Assembly (NCBI RefSeq): GCF_014642655.1
Contig: NZ_BMIR01000008.1
Coordinates: 119,980 to 183,979 of the forward strand
Origin: Pullulanibacillus camelliae
GTDB lineage: Bacteria; Bacillota; Bacilli; Bacillales; Sporolactobacillaceae
Length of the DNA: 64,000 nucleotides
Direction of reading: 5' to 3'
A program made the position numbers and the translations under genes. Positions 16,911 through 27,359 of this stretch are shown here, piece by piece. Under the pieces are notes generated by a model that was given only the letters and a program-made list of their open reading frames with translations, ran no database searches and had not been told where the DNA came from. Each line of letters starts with the position of its first letter. Position 1 is the stretch's first letter.

Positions 16911-18575
16911 GTGGGTTTTGAAGCATTGAATACTGAACAATTTAAAGCTCTTTTATTTAAAGGGGCAGAACAAATCACACGCTATTCGAACACCATTAAT
17001 GCCCTTAATGTGTTTCCTGTTCCAGATGGGGATACGGGAACGAATATGTCCTTGACGATTAAGTCGGGCATTGCGCACATACGAACTGGAAAGCCTGATA
17101 CAGTTGGTAAGGTAGCCACATTATTTGCGAAGGGGCTACTTATGGGCGCGCGTGGCAACTCAGGCGTTATTTTGTCCCAACTTTTTCGTGGGTTTGCTAA
17201 GACGCTGGAAGCTGAGGAGAGTCTACATGCCATGGCGTTGGCTGAAGCCCTCCAAGCGGGTGTAGATACGGCATATAAAGCTGTTATGAAGCCTGTGGAA
17301 GGAACGATTTTAACTGTTGCGAAGGATGCCGCCAAAGCCGCCGTAGCTCAAGCAAAACGCAGTCAGGATATCGAGAAGCTTTTAAAAGTGACTTTAAAAG
17401 AAGCTCAGCGCGCCTTAAACCGTACACCACAGTTACTCCCCTTATTAAAAGAAGTAGGGGTTGTCGACTCTGGCGGGCGTGGACTCGTTGCTTTATACGA
17501 AGGATTTGTTTTGGCGCTGTCTGAAGAGCACGAGAACCCTACAGACAAAACTGAATATGATAAAATTGAGCAGAGTATCGATACAGAACGCCATCAGGGG
17601 AACCATAGCTTTATGAAGACAGAAGACATTCGTTATGGATACTGTACTGAATTTATGGTCCGCTTTGATAAAAATAAGAAGCGCCATTTTAATGAATCCG
17701 CTTTCCGAGAAAGGTTGGCTCAAGACGGGGATTCACTGCTCGTTGTGGCTGATGATGAATGGTTAAAAGTGCACGTGCATACCGAACAGCCTGGGAATAT
17801 GATGACGCTTGGCCAAACCTATGGAGAGCTGATTAAAATTAAGGTTGAAAATATGCGTGAGCAACATGCAGAGCTGCTAGCGACAGCAAACCATCCTTCT
17901 GAAACCACACAGTCAACATCACCTTTTGGTATTGTAACGGTTGCGCTTGGCAAAGGCGTTAAAGCATTGTTTGAAAGTGTGGGAGCTTCTGTTGTCCTTG
18001 AAGGTGGACAAACTATGAATCCAAGCACAGAGGATCTTGTCAAGGCGATTGAAGATGCTCAGGCAGAACAGATCCTCATTTTACCGAACAATAGTAATAT
18101 TGTCATGGCTGCTAAGCAAGCCGCGGAGGTTTCAGAACGCCCGATTGAAGTGATTGAGACAAAATCGATCCCTCAAGGCTTAGCTGCGTTGCTGGCCTTT
18201 AATGAGGAGGCTACTCTTGCGGACAATGCCGCTAACATGGTCAAAGCCGCATGTCAGGTCAAATCCGGACAGGTTACTTATGCTGTTCGTGATACTTCTG
18301 TTAAAGGCATGACTATTAATAAAAATGACTTTATTGGTTTGAATAGCGGTGAGATTGTTGCTTCTAATACTGAACGCATGGCAGCAACATTGCACCTATT
18401 AGAAAACATGATCGGAGAAGACGATGAAATCGTTACGGTCATTTATGGTGAAAACGTCACGATTGGTGAAGCTGAAGCATTAGCTGAGCATGTGCAGGAG
18501 CAATTTGCGGATATAGAAGTGGAAATTCACGAAGGTGGTCAGCCTCTATATGATTATTTGATTGCGGTCGAATAG
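16911..18575 (+). CDS. fakA: Fatty acid kinase catalytic subunit FakA (DAK2 domain, YloV)
   Basis: 554 residues; B. subtilis YloV has 553. The N-terminal DhaL-like ATP-binding domain contains NVFPVPDGDTGTNMSLT and GARGNSGVILSQ, a middle domain follows (YCTEFMVRF), and the C-terminal part is DhaK/DegV-like. With a FakB acyl carrier (not in this window) it phosphorylates exogenous fatty acids, feeding PlsX/PlsY. The start is GTG 16911, six bases after AGGAGG. The nearby fapR-plsX genes give a matching context. Confidence 0.93.
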   Translation: MGFEALNTEQFKALLFKGAEQITRYSNTINALNVFPVPDGDTGTNMSLTIKSGIAHIRTGKPDTVGKVATLFAKGLLMGARGNSGVILSQLFRGFAKTLEAEESLHAMALAEALQAGVDTAYKAVMKPVEGTILTVAKDAAKAAVAQAKRSQDIEKLLKVTLKEAQRALNRTPQLLPLLKEVGVVDSGGRGLVALYEGFVLALSEEHENPTDKTEYDKIEQSIDTERHQGNHSFMKTEDIRYGYCTEFMVRFDKNKKRHFNESAFRERLAQDGDSLLVVADDEWLKVHVHTEQPGNMMTLGQTYGELIKIKVENMREQHAELLATANHPSETTQSTSPFGIVTVALGKGVKALFESVGASVVLEGGQTMNPSTEDLVKAIEDAQAEQILILPNNSNIVMAAKQAAEVSERPIEVIETKSIPQGLAALLAFNEEATLADNAANMVKAACQVKSGQVTYAVRDTSVKGMTINKNDFIGLNSGEIVASNTERMAATLHLLENMIGEDDEIVTVIYGENVTIGEAEALAEHVQEQFADIEVEIHEGGQPLYDYLIAVE

Positions 18576-18591
18576 TGGAGGAGGGGAGAAT

Positions 18592-19251
18592 ATGAAATTT
18601 CGTAGTGTTTTTGATATTATCGGTCCGGTGATGATTGGACCTTCGAGCTCACATACCGCTGGTGCCGCACGAATTGGTCGGGTCGCCCGCCAACTCTTTG
18701 GCAAGCAGCCTGAGCATGTGGATATCCATCTTTACGGGTCCTTTGCCAAAACATACAAAGGACATGGTACCGACGTTGCTTTGGTCGGTGGACTCTTGGA
18801 TTATGACACCTTTGATGAAAGGATTGTTCAGGCATTAGATGACGCTGAACAAGCGGGATTAAGCCTTGCCTTTTATGAAGAAGAAGAGGAATTAGAGCAT
18901 CCCAATACGGTGCGCTTAGTCCTGCGCTCCGGGGTTGAGGAGATGAAAATCACAGGTGTGTCTATTGGTGGTGGTAAGGTCGAGATTATTGAACTGAATG
19001 ATTATGACCTCAAGCTGTCCGGGAATGGACCTGCCCTCTTTATCCTACACCATGATCGCTATGGTGCTGTAGCGACTGTTGCTGGTGTGCTAGCGAAGCA
19101 TGAAATCAACATTTCATATATGGAAGTGTCAAGAAAAGTAAGAGGACAAACCGCATTGATGGTGATTGAAACGGACCAATCGATAACCCCTGAGATTGCC
19201 AAGGAAATTTCCGGACTTCCTCATATGTTTAATGTCGCAACGTTAGATTAA
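18592..19251 (+). CDS. sdaAB: L-serine dehydratase, beta subunit
   Basis: 219 residues beginning MKFRSVFDIIGPVMIGPSSS and HTAGAARIGR, the substrate-binding signature, followed by a C-terminal ACT domain (AVATVAGVLAKHEINISYMEV, about 145-219). Together with SdaAA it forms the two-chain iron-sulfur enzyme converting serine to pyruvate and ammonia. An upstream in-frame start at 18562 overlaps fakA; GGAGGAGGGG before ATG 18592 is the true site. Confidence 0.94.
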   Translation: MKFRSVFDIIGPVMIGPSSSHTAGAARIGRVARQLFGKQPEHVDIHLYGSFAKTYKGHGTDVALVGGLLDYDTFDERIVQALDDAEQAGLSLAFYEEEEELEHPNTVRLVLRSGVEEMKITGVSIGGGKVEIIELNDYDLKLSGNGPALFILHHDRYGAVATVAGVLAKHEINISYMEVSRKVRGQTALMVIETDQSITPEIAKEISGLPHMFNVATLD

Positions 19252-19282
19252 TCGGAAGGGTCATCAAGGAGGGACACGCATC

Positions 19283-20179
19283 ATGTTTAAAACAATAAGT
19301 GAATTAATTGATATAACAAAAGCTAAAAAGCTGCCGATTTCAGAAGTGATGATTCTTAAAGAAATTGATGAAACGGGAAGAAGTAGAGAAACGATTGTAC
19401 GACAAATGGAAAATAACCTTGAAGTCATGCAAGCTGCGGTAGATAGAGGCATTAATGAAGCTGTGGAATCACACTCGGGCCTTACGGGGGGCGACGCTGT
19501 CCTCATCAATAACTATCTGAGATCAGGCCAGGCTTTATCAGGAGACTTTTTGCTGAATGCAGTGAGTATGGCCGTTGCCACGAATGAGGTCAATGCGGCG
19601 ATGGGGACCATTTGTGCTACACCCACCGCAGGGTCTGCGGGGGTGGTGCCTGGGGTACTCTTTGGCATGAAGGATAAGTTAAAACCAACGAAAGAACAGA
19701 TGGTGCGTTTTCTATTTACAGCAGGGGCCGTTGGTTATGTGATCGCCAATAATGCTTCTATTTCAGGTGCGGCAGGTGGCTGTCAGGCCGAGGTGGGCTC
19801 AGCAACTGGGATGGCAGCAGCAGCACTCGTAGAAATGGCTGGTGGAACACCAGAACAAGCGGGAGAAGCCGTGGCGATGGCTCTGAAAAACACCTTGGGT
19901 CTGATCTGTGATCCTGTTGCTGGGTTGGTTGAGGTCCCTTGTATTAAGCGAAATGCTATGGGGGCATCCCTGGCGATTGTGTCGGCGGATATGGCTTTGG
20001 CCGGTGTGAAGAGCCGGATTCCGTGCGATGAGGTGATTTCTGCCATGCACGAAGTGGGGCAAAGAATGCCAAAGGCCTTTAAAGAGACAGCTGAGGGCGG
20101 ACTAGCAGCCACTCCGACTGGAAAGCTGCTTCAAGATAAAATCTTTTTTAGCACATCTTCTCAGAAATCGAGGTTATAA
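19283..20179 (+). CDS. sdaAA: L-serine dehydratase, alpha (iron-sulfur) subunit
   Basis: 298 residues. The three conserved cysteine segments that hold the 4Fe-4S cluster are seen: ICATPTAGSAG, AAGGCQAEVGSATGM and CDPVAGLVEVPC. It catalyses serine deamination with SdaAB, 31 bases upstream. AAGGAGGGACACGCATC precedes the ATG. The gene is followed three bases later by recG. Confidence 0.95.
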   Translation: MFKTISELIDITKAKKLPISEVMILKEIDETGRSRETIVRQMENNLEVMQAAVDRGINEAVESHSGLTGGDAVLINNYLRSGQALSGDFLLNAVSMAVATNEVNAAMGTICATPTAGSAGVVPGVLFGMKDKLKPTKEQMVRFLFTAGAVGYVIANNASISGAAGGCQAEVGSATGMAAAALVEMAGGTPEQAGEAVAMALKNTLGLICDPVAGLVEVPCIKRNAMGASLAIVSADMALAGVKSRIPCDEVISAMHEVGQRMPKAFKETAEGGLAATPTGKLLQDKIFFSTSSQKSRL

Positions 20180-20182
20180 ATC

Positions 20183-22222
20183 ATGTTAGAGTCTCCAGTA
20201 ACGGTGATCAAGGGTATTGGATCAGAAACGGCAGCCGATTTACAAGCGTTAGGTGTTTATACTGTTGACGATTTACTCATGCATTTTCCCTACCGTTATG
20301 AAAGCTACCATATCAAAGATCTTGCCCAAGTGCAGCATGATGATAAGATAACCGTGAAAGGGAAGGTTCATAGTGAGCCTTCTCTCCGTTTTTATGGAAG
20401 GAAAAAATCGCGCTTAAGCTTTCGGATGTTTGTTGGTGAGTTATTGATCACGGCGATTGCCTTTAACCGGGCGTTTTTAAAGAAAAAAATCACAATTGGT
20501 GAAACCGTGATTGTCACTGGCAAATGGGATGCTCATCGTGCTCAGTTGTCTATTGTAGAAATACAGTTTGGCGATAAACGGCGGGGCCGACTCATTGAGC
20601 CCGTCTATCAAACCAAAGGGAGTCTCACCGTCAAATCGATTAGAAAGTATGTCCTTGAGGCTCTCAATGTGTTGAAGCAGGGGGCTATCGAGGACCCGCT
20701 TCCTGTCGAACTTCGGCAAAGCTATAAGCTCCCGGATAGATTAGAAGCGATTCAAACCCTGCATTTTCCTGACCAGCGTGACAAGTTGAAGCATGCCAGA
20801 AGGCGGATGGTATATGAAGAACTTTTTTATTTTCAATTAAAAATGCAGCTCTTTAAGTACATGAATCGTCAGCAAGGGACAGGACTCGCCATTCCAATAC
20901 AATCTGATAGTGTACAAGAGTTTATAAAGCAACTGCCCTTTAAATTAACTGAAGCCCAAAAGAGGGTTACCAAAGAAATTTTACATGACCTTTCGTCACC
21001 CTTTCGGATGAATCGCTTGCTTCAGGGAGATGTGGGGTCCGGAAAAACGGTGATTGCCGCCATTGCTTTATTTGCTGTTATGACATGTGGCTTCCAAGGT
21101 GCTTTGATGGTCCCTACTGAAATTCTGGCAGAGCAGCATGCTGAAAACCTCTACGAACTTCTCCAGCCTTTTGGATGCTCGGTAGCTCTTCTAACCAGTC
21201 GCGTAAAAGGGAAGCGCCGGCAAGCATTGCTGGAAGAATTGCAGGCGGGAGACATTGATGTCCTTGTTGGGACGCATGCCTTGATTCAAGAAGAGGTAGT
21301 GTTTAAAAAGCTTGGTTTAGTCATTGCCGATGAACAGCATCGCTTTGGTGTGAACCAAAGACGGGCGTTGCGCAGCAAAGGGATGGAACCCGATGTACTC
21401 CATATGACGGCTACACCGATACCTAGAACACTTGCGATTTCGGCTTTTGGTGACATGGACATATCGACCATTGATGAACTGCCATCTGGGCGCAAAAAGA
21501 TTCAGACGCGGTGGGTGAAGCATGACCAGCTTTCTGACGTGCTGTCTTTTGTTTCTAGAGAGATTCAAAATGGCAGGCAGGCGTATGTCATTTGTCCTTT
21601 AATTGAAGAATCAGAGCAATTAGATGTGCAAAATGCGATTGATGTGCATGCTCAGCTGACACAAGCCTTCCCAACACTTACCATTGGTTTAATGCATGGA
21701 CGGTTGACATCGGAAGAAAAGGATCAGGTTATGGAAGCATTTAAAAATAATACATCGCAAATTCTTGTGTCGACAACGGTTGTTGAGGTCGGGGTCAATG
21801 TCCCAAATGCTACCGTCATGATCATCTATGATGCTGAGCGGTTTGGGCTTGCTCAGCTTCATCAGCTTAGAGGCCGAGTCGGACGCGGAAGTCACCAATC
21901 GTATTGTATTTTAATTTCTGATGCGCATTCTGAAGTGAGTAAGGAGCGGATGCGCATTATGACTGAAACGACCGATGGCTTTGAGCTTTCTGAATTTGAT
22001 TTAAAATTAAGGGGACCTGGCGATTTTTTTGGAAAGAAGCAAAGCGGGTTGCCTGACTTTAAAATCGCAGATATTGTACATGACTTTAAGGCCTTGGATG
22101 TTGCGAGAAAAGACGTTGAGCGCATTCTTGATTCTGGCGCTTTTTGGGACGATCCAGACTATGCTTTGATCAGAAAAAAACTTGAAGATCAAGGCGTATT
22201 TGCTGGAGAGCGCTTGGATTAA
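20183..22222 (+). CDS. recG: ATP-dependent DNA helicase RecG
   Basis: 679 residues (B. subtilis 682). An N-terminal wedge/OB domain (about 60-150) precedes the SF2 helicase core with Walker A GDVGSGKTVIA, the DEQH box in IADEQHRFGVNQR, MTATPIPRTLA, and the QLRGRVGRG motif VI, ending with the TRG-type LKLRGPGDFFG. RecG remodels branched DNA at stalled forks. Start ATG 20183 follows GAGGTTATAAATC and almost abuts sdaAA. Confidence 0.96.
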   Translation: MLESPVTVIKGIGSETAADLQALGVYTVDDLLMHFPYRYESYHIKDLAQVQHDDKITVKGKVHSEPSLRFYGRKKSRLSFRMFVGELLITAIAFNRAFLKKKITIGETVIVTGKWDAHRAQLSIVEIQFGDKRRGRLIEPVYQTKGSLTVKSIRKYVLEALNVLKQGAIEDPLPVELRQSYKLPDRLEAIQTLHFPDQRDKLKHARRRMVYEELFYFQLKMQLFKYMNRQQGTGLAIPIQSDSVQEFIKQLPFKLTEAQKRVTKEILHDLSSPFRMNRLLQGDVGSGKTVIAAIALFAVMTCGFQGALMVPTEILAEQHAENLYELLQPFGCSVALLTSRVKGKRRQALLEELQAGDIDVLVGTHALIQEEVVFKKLGLVIADEQHRFGVNQRRALRSKGMEPDVLHMTATPIPRTLAISAFGDMDISTIDELPSGRKKIQTRWVKHDQLSDVLSFVSREIQNGRQAYVICPLIEESEQLDVQNAIDVHAQLTQAFPTLTIGLMHGRLTSEEKDQVMEAFKNNTSQILVSTTVVEVGVNVPNATVMIIYDAERFGLAQLHQLRGRVGRGSHQSYCILISDAHSEVSKERMRIMTETTDGFELSEFDLKLRGPGDFFGKKQSGLPDFKIADIVHDFKALDVARKDVERILDSGAFWDDPDYALIRKKLEDQGVFAGERLD

Positions 22223-22260
22223 ATCGACGTTGTCAAGTGAGACCAAGGGACAACCGGCGC

Positions 22261-22289
22261 TTGAAATTTAGCGCACTTATTACTATACT
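22261..22289 (+). promoter_or_regulatory. Sigma-A promoter of the fapR lipid operon
   Basis: TTGAAA (22261-22266), 17 bases, TATACT (22284-22289). The FapR operator begins three bases downstream, so the repressor would cover the transcription start. Confidence 0.7.
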
Positions 22290-22291
22290 AC

Positions 22292-22310
22292 TTTTAGTAC
22301 CTAGTCATAA
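22292..22310 (+). promoter_or_regulatory. FapR operator
   Basis: The sequence TTTTAGTACCTAGTCATAA fits the FapR consensus built around TTAGTACCTAGT. It sits directly behind the fapR promoter, matching the known autoregulation of fapR-plsX-fabD-fabG, which malonyl-CoA relieves. Confidence 0.85.
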
Positions 22311-22349
22311 CGTGTAAAGGTATTTTAAGACAAAATGGCGGTGTCGAAA

Positions 22350-22931
22350 ATGAAAAGGACAAAAAAAGAACGCCAAAATCAACTGTTAGAAACCATTGAA
22401 GAAACACCTTTTGTGACAGATGAGGAGCTGGCGGAAAAGTTTAATGTGAGCATTCAAACCATTCGTTTGGACCGACTGGAATTATCCATACCTGAACTTC
22501 GCGAACGCATTCGGCTGGTGGCAAAAAAACAATTTAATAAAGTAAAAGCACTTGATCCTGAAGAGGTCATTGGCGAGGTTGTGGAACTTAATCTTGATGA
22601 CGAAGCCATTTCCATCTTGGATATTGGTGCAGAGCATGTCTTTGCAAGAACAGGGATTGCCAGAGGCCATCATTTATTTGCACAGGCCAATTCATTAGCT
22701 GTTGCAGTGATTAATGATGAGATGGCGCTGACAGCAAAGGCTGAAATCACCTTTAAAAATCAGGTGCATCAAGGCGATCGTGTGATGGCGAAGGCGAAGG
22801 TAACACGAGCTGAACGCGAGTTTACTATAGTTGAGGTTAATAGTTATGTTAAGCGACAGCAAGTGTTTCGCGGGGTCTTTATGATGTATCGCTCACGCCC
22901 TCAAAAAAAATCAAAAATAAGTAACCCTTAA
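22350..22931 (+). CDS. fapR: Transcription factor FapR, repressor of fatty acid and phospholipid genes
   Basis: 193 residues. A DeoR-like helix-turn-helix ([20 protein letters not shown], about 22-45) and the linker [13 protein letters not shown] are followed by a hot-dog effector domain that binds malonyl-CoA ([29 protein letters not shown]). The frame opens at ATG 22335, but family alignment and GGCGGTG six bases before ATG 22350 favour the inner start. It heads the plsX-fabD-fabG-acpP cluster and has its operator just upstream. Confidence 0.94.
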   Translation: MKRTKKERQNQLLETIEETPFVTDEELAEKFNVSIQTIRLDRLELSIPELRERIRLVAKKQFNKVKALDPEEVIGEVVELNLDDEAISILDIGAEHVFARTGIARGHHLFAQANSLAVAVINDEMALTAKAEITFKNQVHQGDRVMAKAKVTRAEREFTIVEVNSYVKRQQVFRGVFMMYRSRPQKKSKISNP

Positions 22932-22981
22932 GTTAGTGACTTTAAAAGCCTGAACTCCAATAAAAGGGGGAAATACAACTA

Positions 22982-23998
22982 GTGAAATTAGCAATGGATG
23001 CAATGGGTGGCGATCATGCGCCGCACTCGATTGTTCAAGGTGCACTCGATGCTGTAAAGCAAGATAAGGATCTTACCATACTTTTAGTGGGAGATGAAAA
23101 GCGGATTGCCCCGTTAACAGAGGGTCACCCGCAACTTGAAATCTTACATACGGATGAGAAAATTGAGGCGACCGATCAACCGACAAAAGCGGTGAGAAAG
23201 AAAAAAAGGGCTTCCATGGTCTTAGCGATTAATGAAGTGAAGGAAGGGCGCGCTGAAGCAGTTATCTCCGCAGGCAATACAGGGGCATTGATGACGGCTG
23301 GGTTGCTTGGTGTGGGACGAATTAAGGGCATTAATCGACCTGCGTTGGCGCCAACCTTACCGACAATTGAAAACAAGGGCTTTTTGTTATTGGATGCTGG
23401 CTCGAATATGGATGCTAAAGCAGAGCATCTTTTGCAGTATGCGATCATGGGCTCTGTCTATGTTGAAAAAGTGATTGGCTATCAGCACCCTAGAGTAGGT
23501 CTTCTTAATGTCGGAGAAGAAGCTGGGAAAGGCAATGAATTGAGCAAACAAGCCTTTGAGTTATTAAGTCAGGCGCCGATTAATTTTATCGGCAATGTTG
23601 AATCGCGTGACTTGTTACAAGGTGTTGCTGATGTTGTTGTCGCCGACGGTTTTTCTGGTAATCTCATTCTTAAGAATATTGAAGGTGTAGGCATCTCCAT
23701 GATGTCCTTACTTAAAAGGGAACTGACTGCTTCATGGTCTTCAAAGCTCATCAGCTTGCTATTGTATCCGAAATTAAAAGGACTTAGAGCAATGTTGGAT
23801 TATGCCACCTATGGAGGCGCATGTTTATTTGGACTTGCGGCGCCTATCATTAAGGCACACGGTTCTTCCAATGAAAGGGCGATTCTATCTGCTATTCAAC
23901 AAGCCAAGCGCTTTGTAGAAGGTGACGTTGTTGGCACCATAGAGGAGACGGTCTTAAAAATGAGAGAAGAGCTAGCCCAACAGGAGCCGATCGATTAA
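22982..23998 (+). CDS. plsX: Phosphate acyltransferase PlsX
   Basis: 338 residues with [41 protein letters not shown] and [15 protein letters not shown]. PlsX makes acyl-phosphate from acyl-ACP for PlsY, and also uses FakA-derived acyl-phosphate. The start is GTG 22982, twelve bases after AAGGGGG, supported by the DAMGGDHAP alignment. Part of the FapR regulon. Confidence 0.96.
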   Translation: MKLAMDAMGGDHAPHSIVQGALDAVKQDKDLTILLVGDEKRIAPLTEGHPQLEILHTDEKIEATDQPTKAVRKKKRASMVLAINEVKEGRAEAVISAGNTGALMTAGLLGVGRIKGINRPALAPTLPTIENKGFLLLDAGSNMDAKAEHLLQYAIMGSVYVEKVIGYQHPRVGLLNVGEEAGKGNELSKQAFELLSQAPINFIGNVESRDLLQGVADVVVADGFSGNLILKNIEGVGISMMSLLKRELTASWSSKLISLLLYPKLKGLRAMLDYATYGGACLFGLAAPIIKAHGSSNERAILSAIQQAKRFVEGDVVGTIEETVLKMREELAQQEPID

Positions 23999-24028
23999 GA
24001 GTCGTGGATGATAAGGAGGATATAAGAA

Positions 24029-24976
24029 ATGGGAAAAGTGGCATTTATTTTTCCGGGACAAGGTTCACAATTTGTCGGTATGGGAAAAGATTTAATCGAA
24101 CAGAATGATAAGGCACGCACCTATTTTGAAAAAGCGGACGAAAAATTAGGTATGGGTTTAACGGAGATCATTTTAAATGGTCCTGAGGACGTGCTGACAC
24201 GAACAGAAAATACGCAGCCAGCACTTTTGACAGTTAGCGCGGCGCTGCAAGCCTTATTGCAAGATGAGGGCATCGTGCCTGATTTTGTGGCTGGGCATAG
24301 TTTGGGCGAGTACAGTGCACTGGTAGCAGCAGGCTCAATGACCTTTGATGATGCGGTTTATGCCGTGCGTCACCGTGGATTATTGATGGATGAAGCTGTA
24401 CCGGCTGGACAAGGGGCAATGGCTGCTGTATTAGGTTTAAAAGCCGATAGTCTCGCAGCGGTTTGTAAGGCAGTATCTGATGCGGGAGATACTGTGCAGT
24501 TAGCCAATTTAAATAGCTCCAGTCAAATTGTTATTTCTGGAACTGCAACAGGTGTTGAAAAGGCATCAGAACGCGCTAAAGATGCTGGGGCAAAGCGTGT
24601 CATCCCATTGAATGTTAGCGGCCCGTTTCATTCAGAATTAATGCGCCCAGCGGCTGCGAAATTCCAATCCGTTTTAGAAGCTGCGGAGATTCAAGCTGCA
24701 AAAATTCCAGTGGTGGCGAATGTGACGGCTGATACAGTGACCGATTCGCAGGTCATTCAAGAGCTTCTAATCCAGCAGCTTTATTCCCCTGTGCGTTGGG
24801 CGGAAAGCGTTCAGAAGCTTATTGATCTAGGCGTGGATACCTTTGTTGAAGTGGGTCCTGGAAAAGTATTATCAGGTCTTGTCAAAAAGGTTGATCGCAA
24901 GGCGACAATACATGCTGTGGGTGACTTAGAAACACTCCAGCAAGCGGTGGAAAGTTTAAAAAGAGGTGAAGGATAA
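24029..24976 (+). CDS. fabD: Malonyl-CoA:ACP transacylase
   Basis: 315 residues, [19 protein letters not shown], with the nucleophilic serine in [14 protein letters not shown] and the catalytic His in [11 protein letters not shown]. It transfers malonyl groups onto ACP. AAGGAGGATATAAGAA precedes the ATG. The stop codon shares one base with the fabG start (TAATG). Confidence 0.97.
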   Translation: MGKVAFIFPGQGSQFVGMGKDLIEQNDKARTYFEKADEKLGMGLTEIILNGPEDVLTRTENTQPALLTVSAALQALLQDEGIVPDFVAGHSLGEYSALVAAGSMTFDDAVYAVRHRGLLMDEAVPAGQGAMAAVLGLKADSLAAVCKAVSDAGDTVQLANLNSSSQIVISGTATGVEKASERAKDAGAKRVIPLNVSGPFHSELMRPAAAKFQSVLEAAEIQAAKIPVVANVTADTVTDSQVIQELLIQQLYSPVRWAESVQKLIDLGVDTFVEVGPGKVLSGLVKKVDRKATIHAVGDLETLQQAVESLKRGEG

Positions 24977-25716
24977 TGGAGGGTAAGGTAGCGTTAGTAA
25001 CAGGAGCATCCCGAGGAATTGGTCGAGCGATTGCTATTGCTCTTGGGCAAAACGGTGTGAAAGTAGCTGTGAATTATTCGGGAAGTGAGGCGCGAGCTCA
25101 AGAAGTTGTTGATCTTATTAAGGCGGCTGGTTCTGATGCCTTCGCTGTTCAATGTGACGTTTCAAATGCTCAAGCTGTGCAGGATATGGTCAAACAGGTG
25201 ACAACGACCTTTGGTTCAATAGATATTTTAATAAATAATGCGGGCATTACAAAAGATAATCTTATCATGAGAATGAAAGAGGAAGATTGGGATGCTGTTA
25301 TTAATACAAATTTAAAAGGTGTATTTAATACAACCAAAGCTGTGACGCGTCCCATGATGAAGCAAAAGCGTGGAAAAATCATTAATATTGCCTCTGTTGT
25401 TGGCCTTATCGGAAATGCTGGCCAAGCGAACTATGTGGCAGCGAAATCTGGTGTCATAGGGCTGACAAAGTCTTCTGCGCGTGAGCTTGCTTCACGACAA
25501 ATTACAGTGAATGCAGTGGCTCCAGGCTTCATCGCTACTGAAATGACTGATCGCTTGCCAGAGGATATTAAAGCAACGATGCTCTCTCAGATCCCGCTGG
25601 CTCGCTTTGGTGATCCGGAAGAGGTCGCAAAAGTGGTGTTGTTTTTAGCGGGCGATGCAAGTGATTATATGACTGGGCAAATACTCTGTGTTGACGGCGG
25701 CATGGTGATGGGATAA
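24976..25716 (+). CDS. fabG: 3-oxoacyl-[ACP] reductase
   Basis: 246 residues of short-chain dehydrogenase type: [13 protein letters not shown] for [19 protein letters not shown], the [20 protein letters not shown] active-site Ser-Tyr-Lys, and the C-terminal [10 protein letters not shown]. It reduces 3-ketoacyl-ACP during chain elongation. Translation is coupled to fabD by overlap. Confidence 0.97.
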   Translation: MEGKVALVTGASRGIGRAIAIALGQNGVKVAVNYSGSEARAQEVVDLIKAAGSDAFAVQCDVSNAQAVQDMVKQVTTTFGSIDILINNAGITKDNLIMRMKEEDWDAVINTNLKGVFNTTKAVTRPMMKQKRGKIINIASVVGLIGNAGQANYVAAKSGVIGLTKSSARELASRQITVNAVAPGFIATEMTDRLPEDIKATMLSQIPLARFGDPEEVAKVVLFLAGDASDYMTGQILCVDGGMVMG

Positions 25717-25871
25717 TATTTATATGGCGTGTCCACGATTGTTCTTAATAGAATAATCCTTTCAAAGGTTATTGACCAGATGAAAGTAGACAGTTAAAAT
25801 AAAGTTTGTCTTTACCTACCGATTCAAAATGAATTACAATGAGAGTGAAGACCTGAGGGGAGGTGACACCA

Positions 25872-26108
25872 TTGGCTGAAGATATTTTAGGTCGCGTCAA
25901 AAAGATCGTAGCTGATCGCCTCGACGTTGATGAAGCTGATGTGAAACCAGAGGCTTCTTTTAAAGAAGATTTGGAAGCAGATTCGCTCGATGTAGTTGAG
26001 CTCGTTATGGAATTAGAAGATGAGTTTGATCTTGAAATTTCCGATGAAGATGCAGAGAAAATTCTTACAGTGGGCGATGTTGTGGAATACATAGAAAACC
26101 ATAAATAA
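25872..26108 (+). CDS. acpP: Acyl carrier protein
   Basis: 78 residues, [20 protein letters not shown], with the phosphopantetheine serine in [18 protein letters not shown] (Ser36 or so). GTG 25863 is in frame, but GGGGAGGTG nine bases before TTG 25872 and alignment with ACPs support TTG. The 155-base gap from fabG includes a weak promoter-like pair (TTTACC, 18 bases, TACAAT), in line with separate high-level expression of acp in Bacillus. Confidence 0.96.
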   Translation: MAEDILGRVKKIVADRLDVDEADVKPEASFKEDLEADSLDVVELVMELEDEFDLEISDEDAEKILTVGDVVEYIENHK

Positions 26109-26121
26109 GCTCAGTATGAAG

Positions 26122-26151
26122 AAGTCCCGAACTTAATCATTCGGGACTTTC
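26122..26151 (+). terminator. Terminator after acpP
   Basis: A ten-base-pair stem: AAGTCCCGAA (26122-26131) with TTCGGGACTT (26140-26149), then TTCAATTTAT. The U tract is modest but the stem is strong. Confidence 0.75.
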
Positions 26152-26295
26152 AATTTATACGATCGGAAGGTAGCCTAGCCTATTGCATCGTCGTGAAAAG
26201 AATAAGTACGCTGCCTTGAAGTTTTATAAAGAATGACAATCTATAGGGGTTTAAAAACCCGCCTTAATTTTATAGCTCGGGAAGGAGGACCAGTT

Positions 26296-27039
26296 TTGTC
26301 AAAAGCTAAACGGTCACAGATATATGAAAAGACATTAACTGAAAGGCTACACCAATTCTTACATAAATATCATTTGTCATTTAATAATGAAACTTTGCTT
26401 AAACAAGCATTCACACATTCATCATATGTGAATGAGCATCGCAAATATGCTCGGGAAGATAATGAGCGGTTAGAATTTCTTGGTGACGCAGTGCTGGAGT
26501 TATTAGTTTCCAACTATTTGTTCAGAAAGTATCCAGCCATGAAGGAAGGCGATCTAACAAAATTACGAGCGGCAATTGTTTGTGAGGCTTCACTCGTTTC
26601 ATTCGCAAATGAGATGGATTTTGCGGATATGATTTTTTTAGGACGTGGAGAGGAAGCGACAGGAGGGCGCCACAGACCAGCTTTATTGGAGGATGTATTT
26701 GAATCGTTTATCGGTGCTCTTTATTTGGACCAGGGCTTAGCTACAGTCAATCGATTTTTAGAACAAATCGTTTATCCAAAAATTGATGAGGGTGCTTTTT
26801 CCCATGTGATGGATTTTAAAAGCCAGTTGCAAGAGGTTGTGCAAAGATGGAATAAAGGAACCCTGAGCTATGAAGTGGTTTCTGAGCAAGGGCCTGCTCA
26901 CCATCGTGAGTTTGTTTCCACTGTCATGTTAGATGGAAAGCAAATCGGCAGTGGAAAGGGGCGGACAAAAAAAGAATCTGAGCAAAAGGCGGCTCAGGAA
27001 GGTCTAGCAGGCTTAAAGTATTCCCTGTCATCTGAATGA
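26296..27039 (+). CDS. rnc: Ribonuclease III
   Basis: 247 residues. The catalytic domain has the signature [16 protein letters not shown] (metal-binding Glu and Asp) and [16 protein letters not shown]; a double-stranded RNA binding domain occupies the last 70 residues ([12 protein letters not shown] to [12 protein letters not shown]). It matures rRNA and small cytoplasmic RNA. The frame opens at ATG 26233, but AAGGAGG seven bases before TTG 26296 and family length support the TTG start. Confidence 0.95.
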   Translation: MSKAKRSQIYEKTLTERLHQFLHKYHLSFNNETLLKQAFTHSSYVNEHRKYAREDNERLEFLGDAVLELLVSNYLFRKYPAMKEGDLTKLRAAIVCEASLVSFANEMDFADMIFLGRGEEATGGRHRPALLEDVFESFIGALYLDQGLATVNRFLEQIVYPKIDEGAFSHVMDFKSQLQEVVQRWNKGTLSYEVVSEQGPAHHREFVSTVMLDGKQIGSGKGRTKKESEQKAAQEGLAGLKYSLSSE

Positions 27040-27095
27040 TGCAAGAAGTATCACAGCCTATTTATCGGATAATGAATGGCTATATGAAGTGCGAA

Positions 27096-27131
27096 AACAC
27101 CCCGATGCGAAAAGGCTCGGGGTTGTTTCCT
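27096..27131. terminator. Bidirectional terminator between rnc and the UPF0435 gene
   Basis: CCCCGA (27100-27105) pairs with TCGGGG (27117-27122), with flanking AACA and TTGTT extending the stem around a bulge. T-rich flanks occur on both strands. Confidence 0.75.
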
Positions 27132-27134
27132 CAA

Positions 27135-27359
27135 TTAATCGTTACGCAACGCTCGCAGTTCTTCTAATATCGCCTCCATGTCGCGAATGCTAAAAGAAGG
27201 CATTTTATTTACCATTTTATAAATATCATGAAGTTCATCATAGCGTTCGGTTGAAAAAGAACTTGCTTTTAAAATGTCGCGATTGACCAATTGCAGCTTG
27301 TTTTTAATACTTTCAATCATAAAGTCGATATTTTCATCGCTTTTTAAAGTTAAATCCAC
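27135..27359 (-). CDS. UPF0435 (YfkK-like) small protein
   Basis: 74 residues opening MDLTLKSDENIDFMIESIKN and continuing KLQLVNRDILKASSF, ending FSIRDMEAILEELRALRND. This resembles the YfkK/UPF0435 family of Bacillales, whose function is unknown; two or three helices are predicted by eye. The start is GTG 27359 with AAGGAGG seven bases upstream. It is transcribed against rnc and smc, interrupting a pair that is adjacent in B. subtilis, so it was probably relocated here. Confidence 0.8.
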   Translation of the reverse strand: MDLTLKSDENIDFMIESIKNKLQLVNRDILKASSFSTERYDELHDIYKMVNKMPSFSIRDMEAILEELRALRND

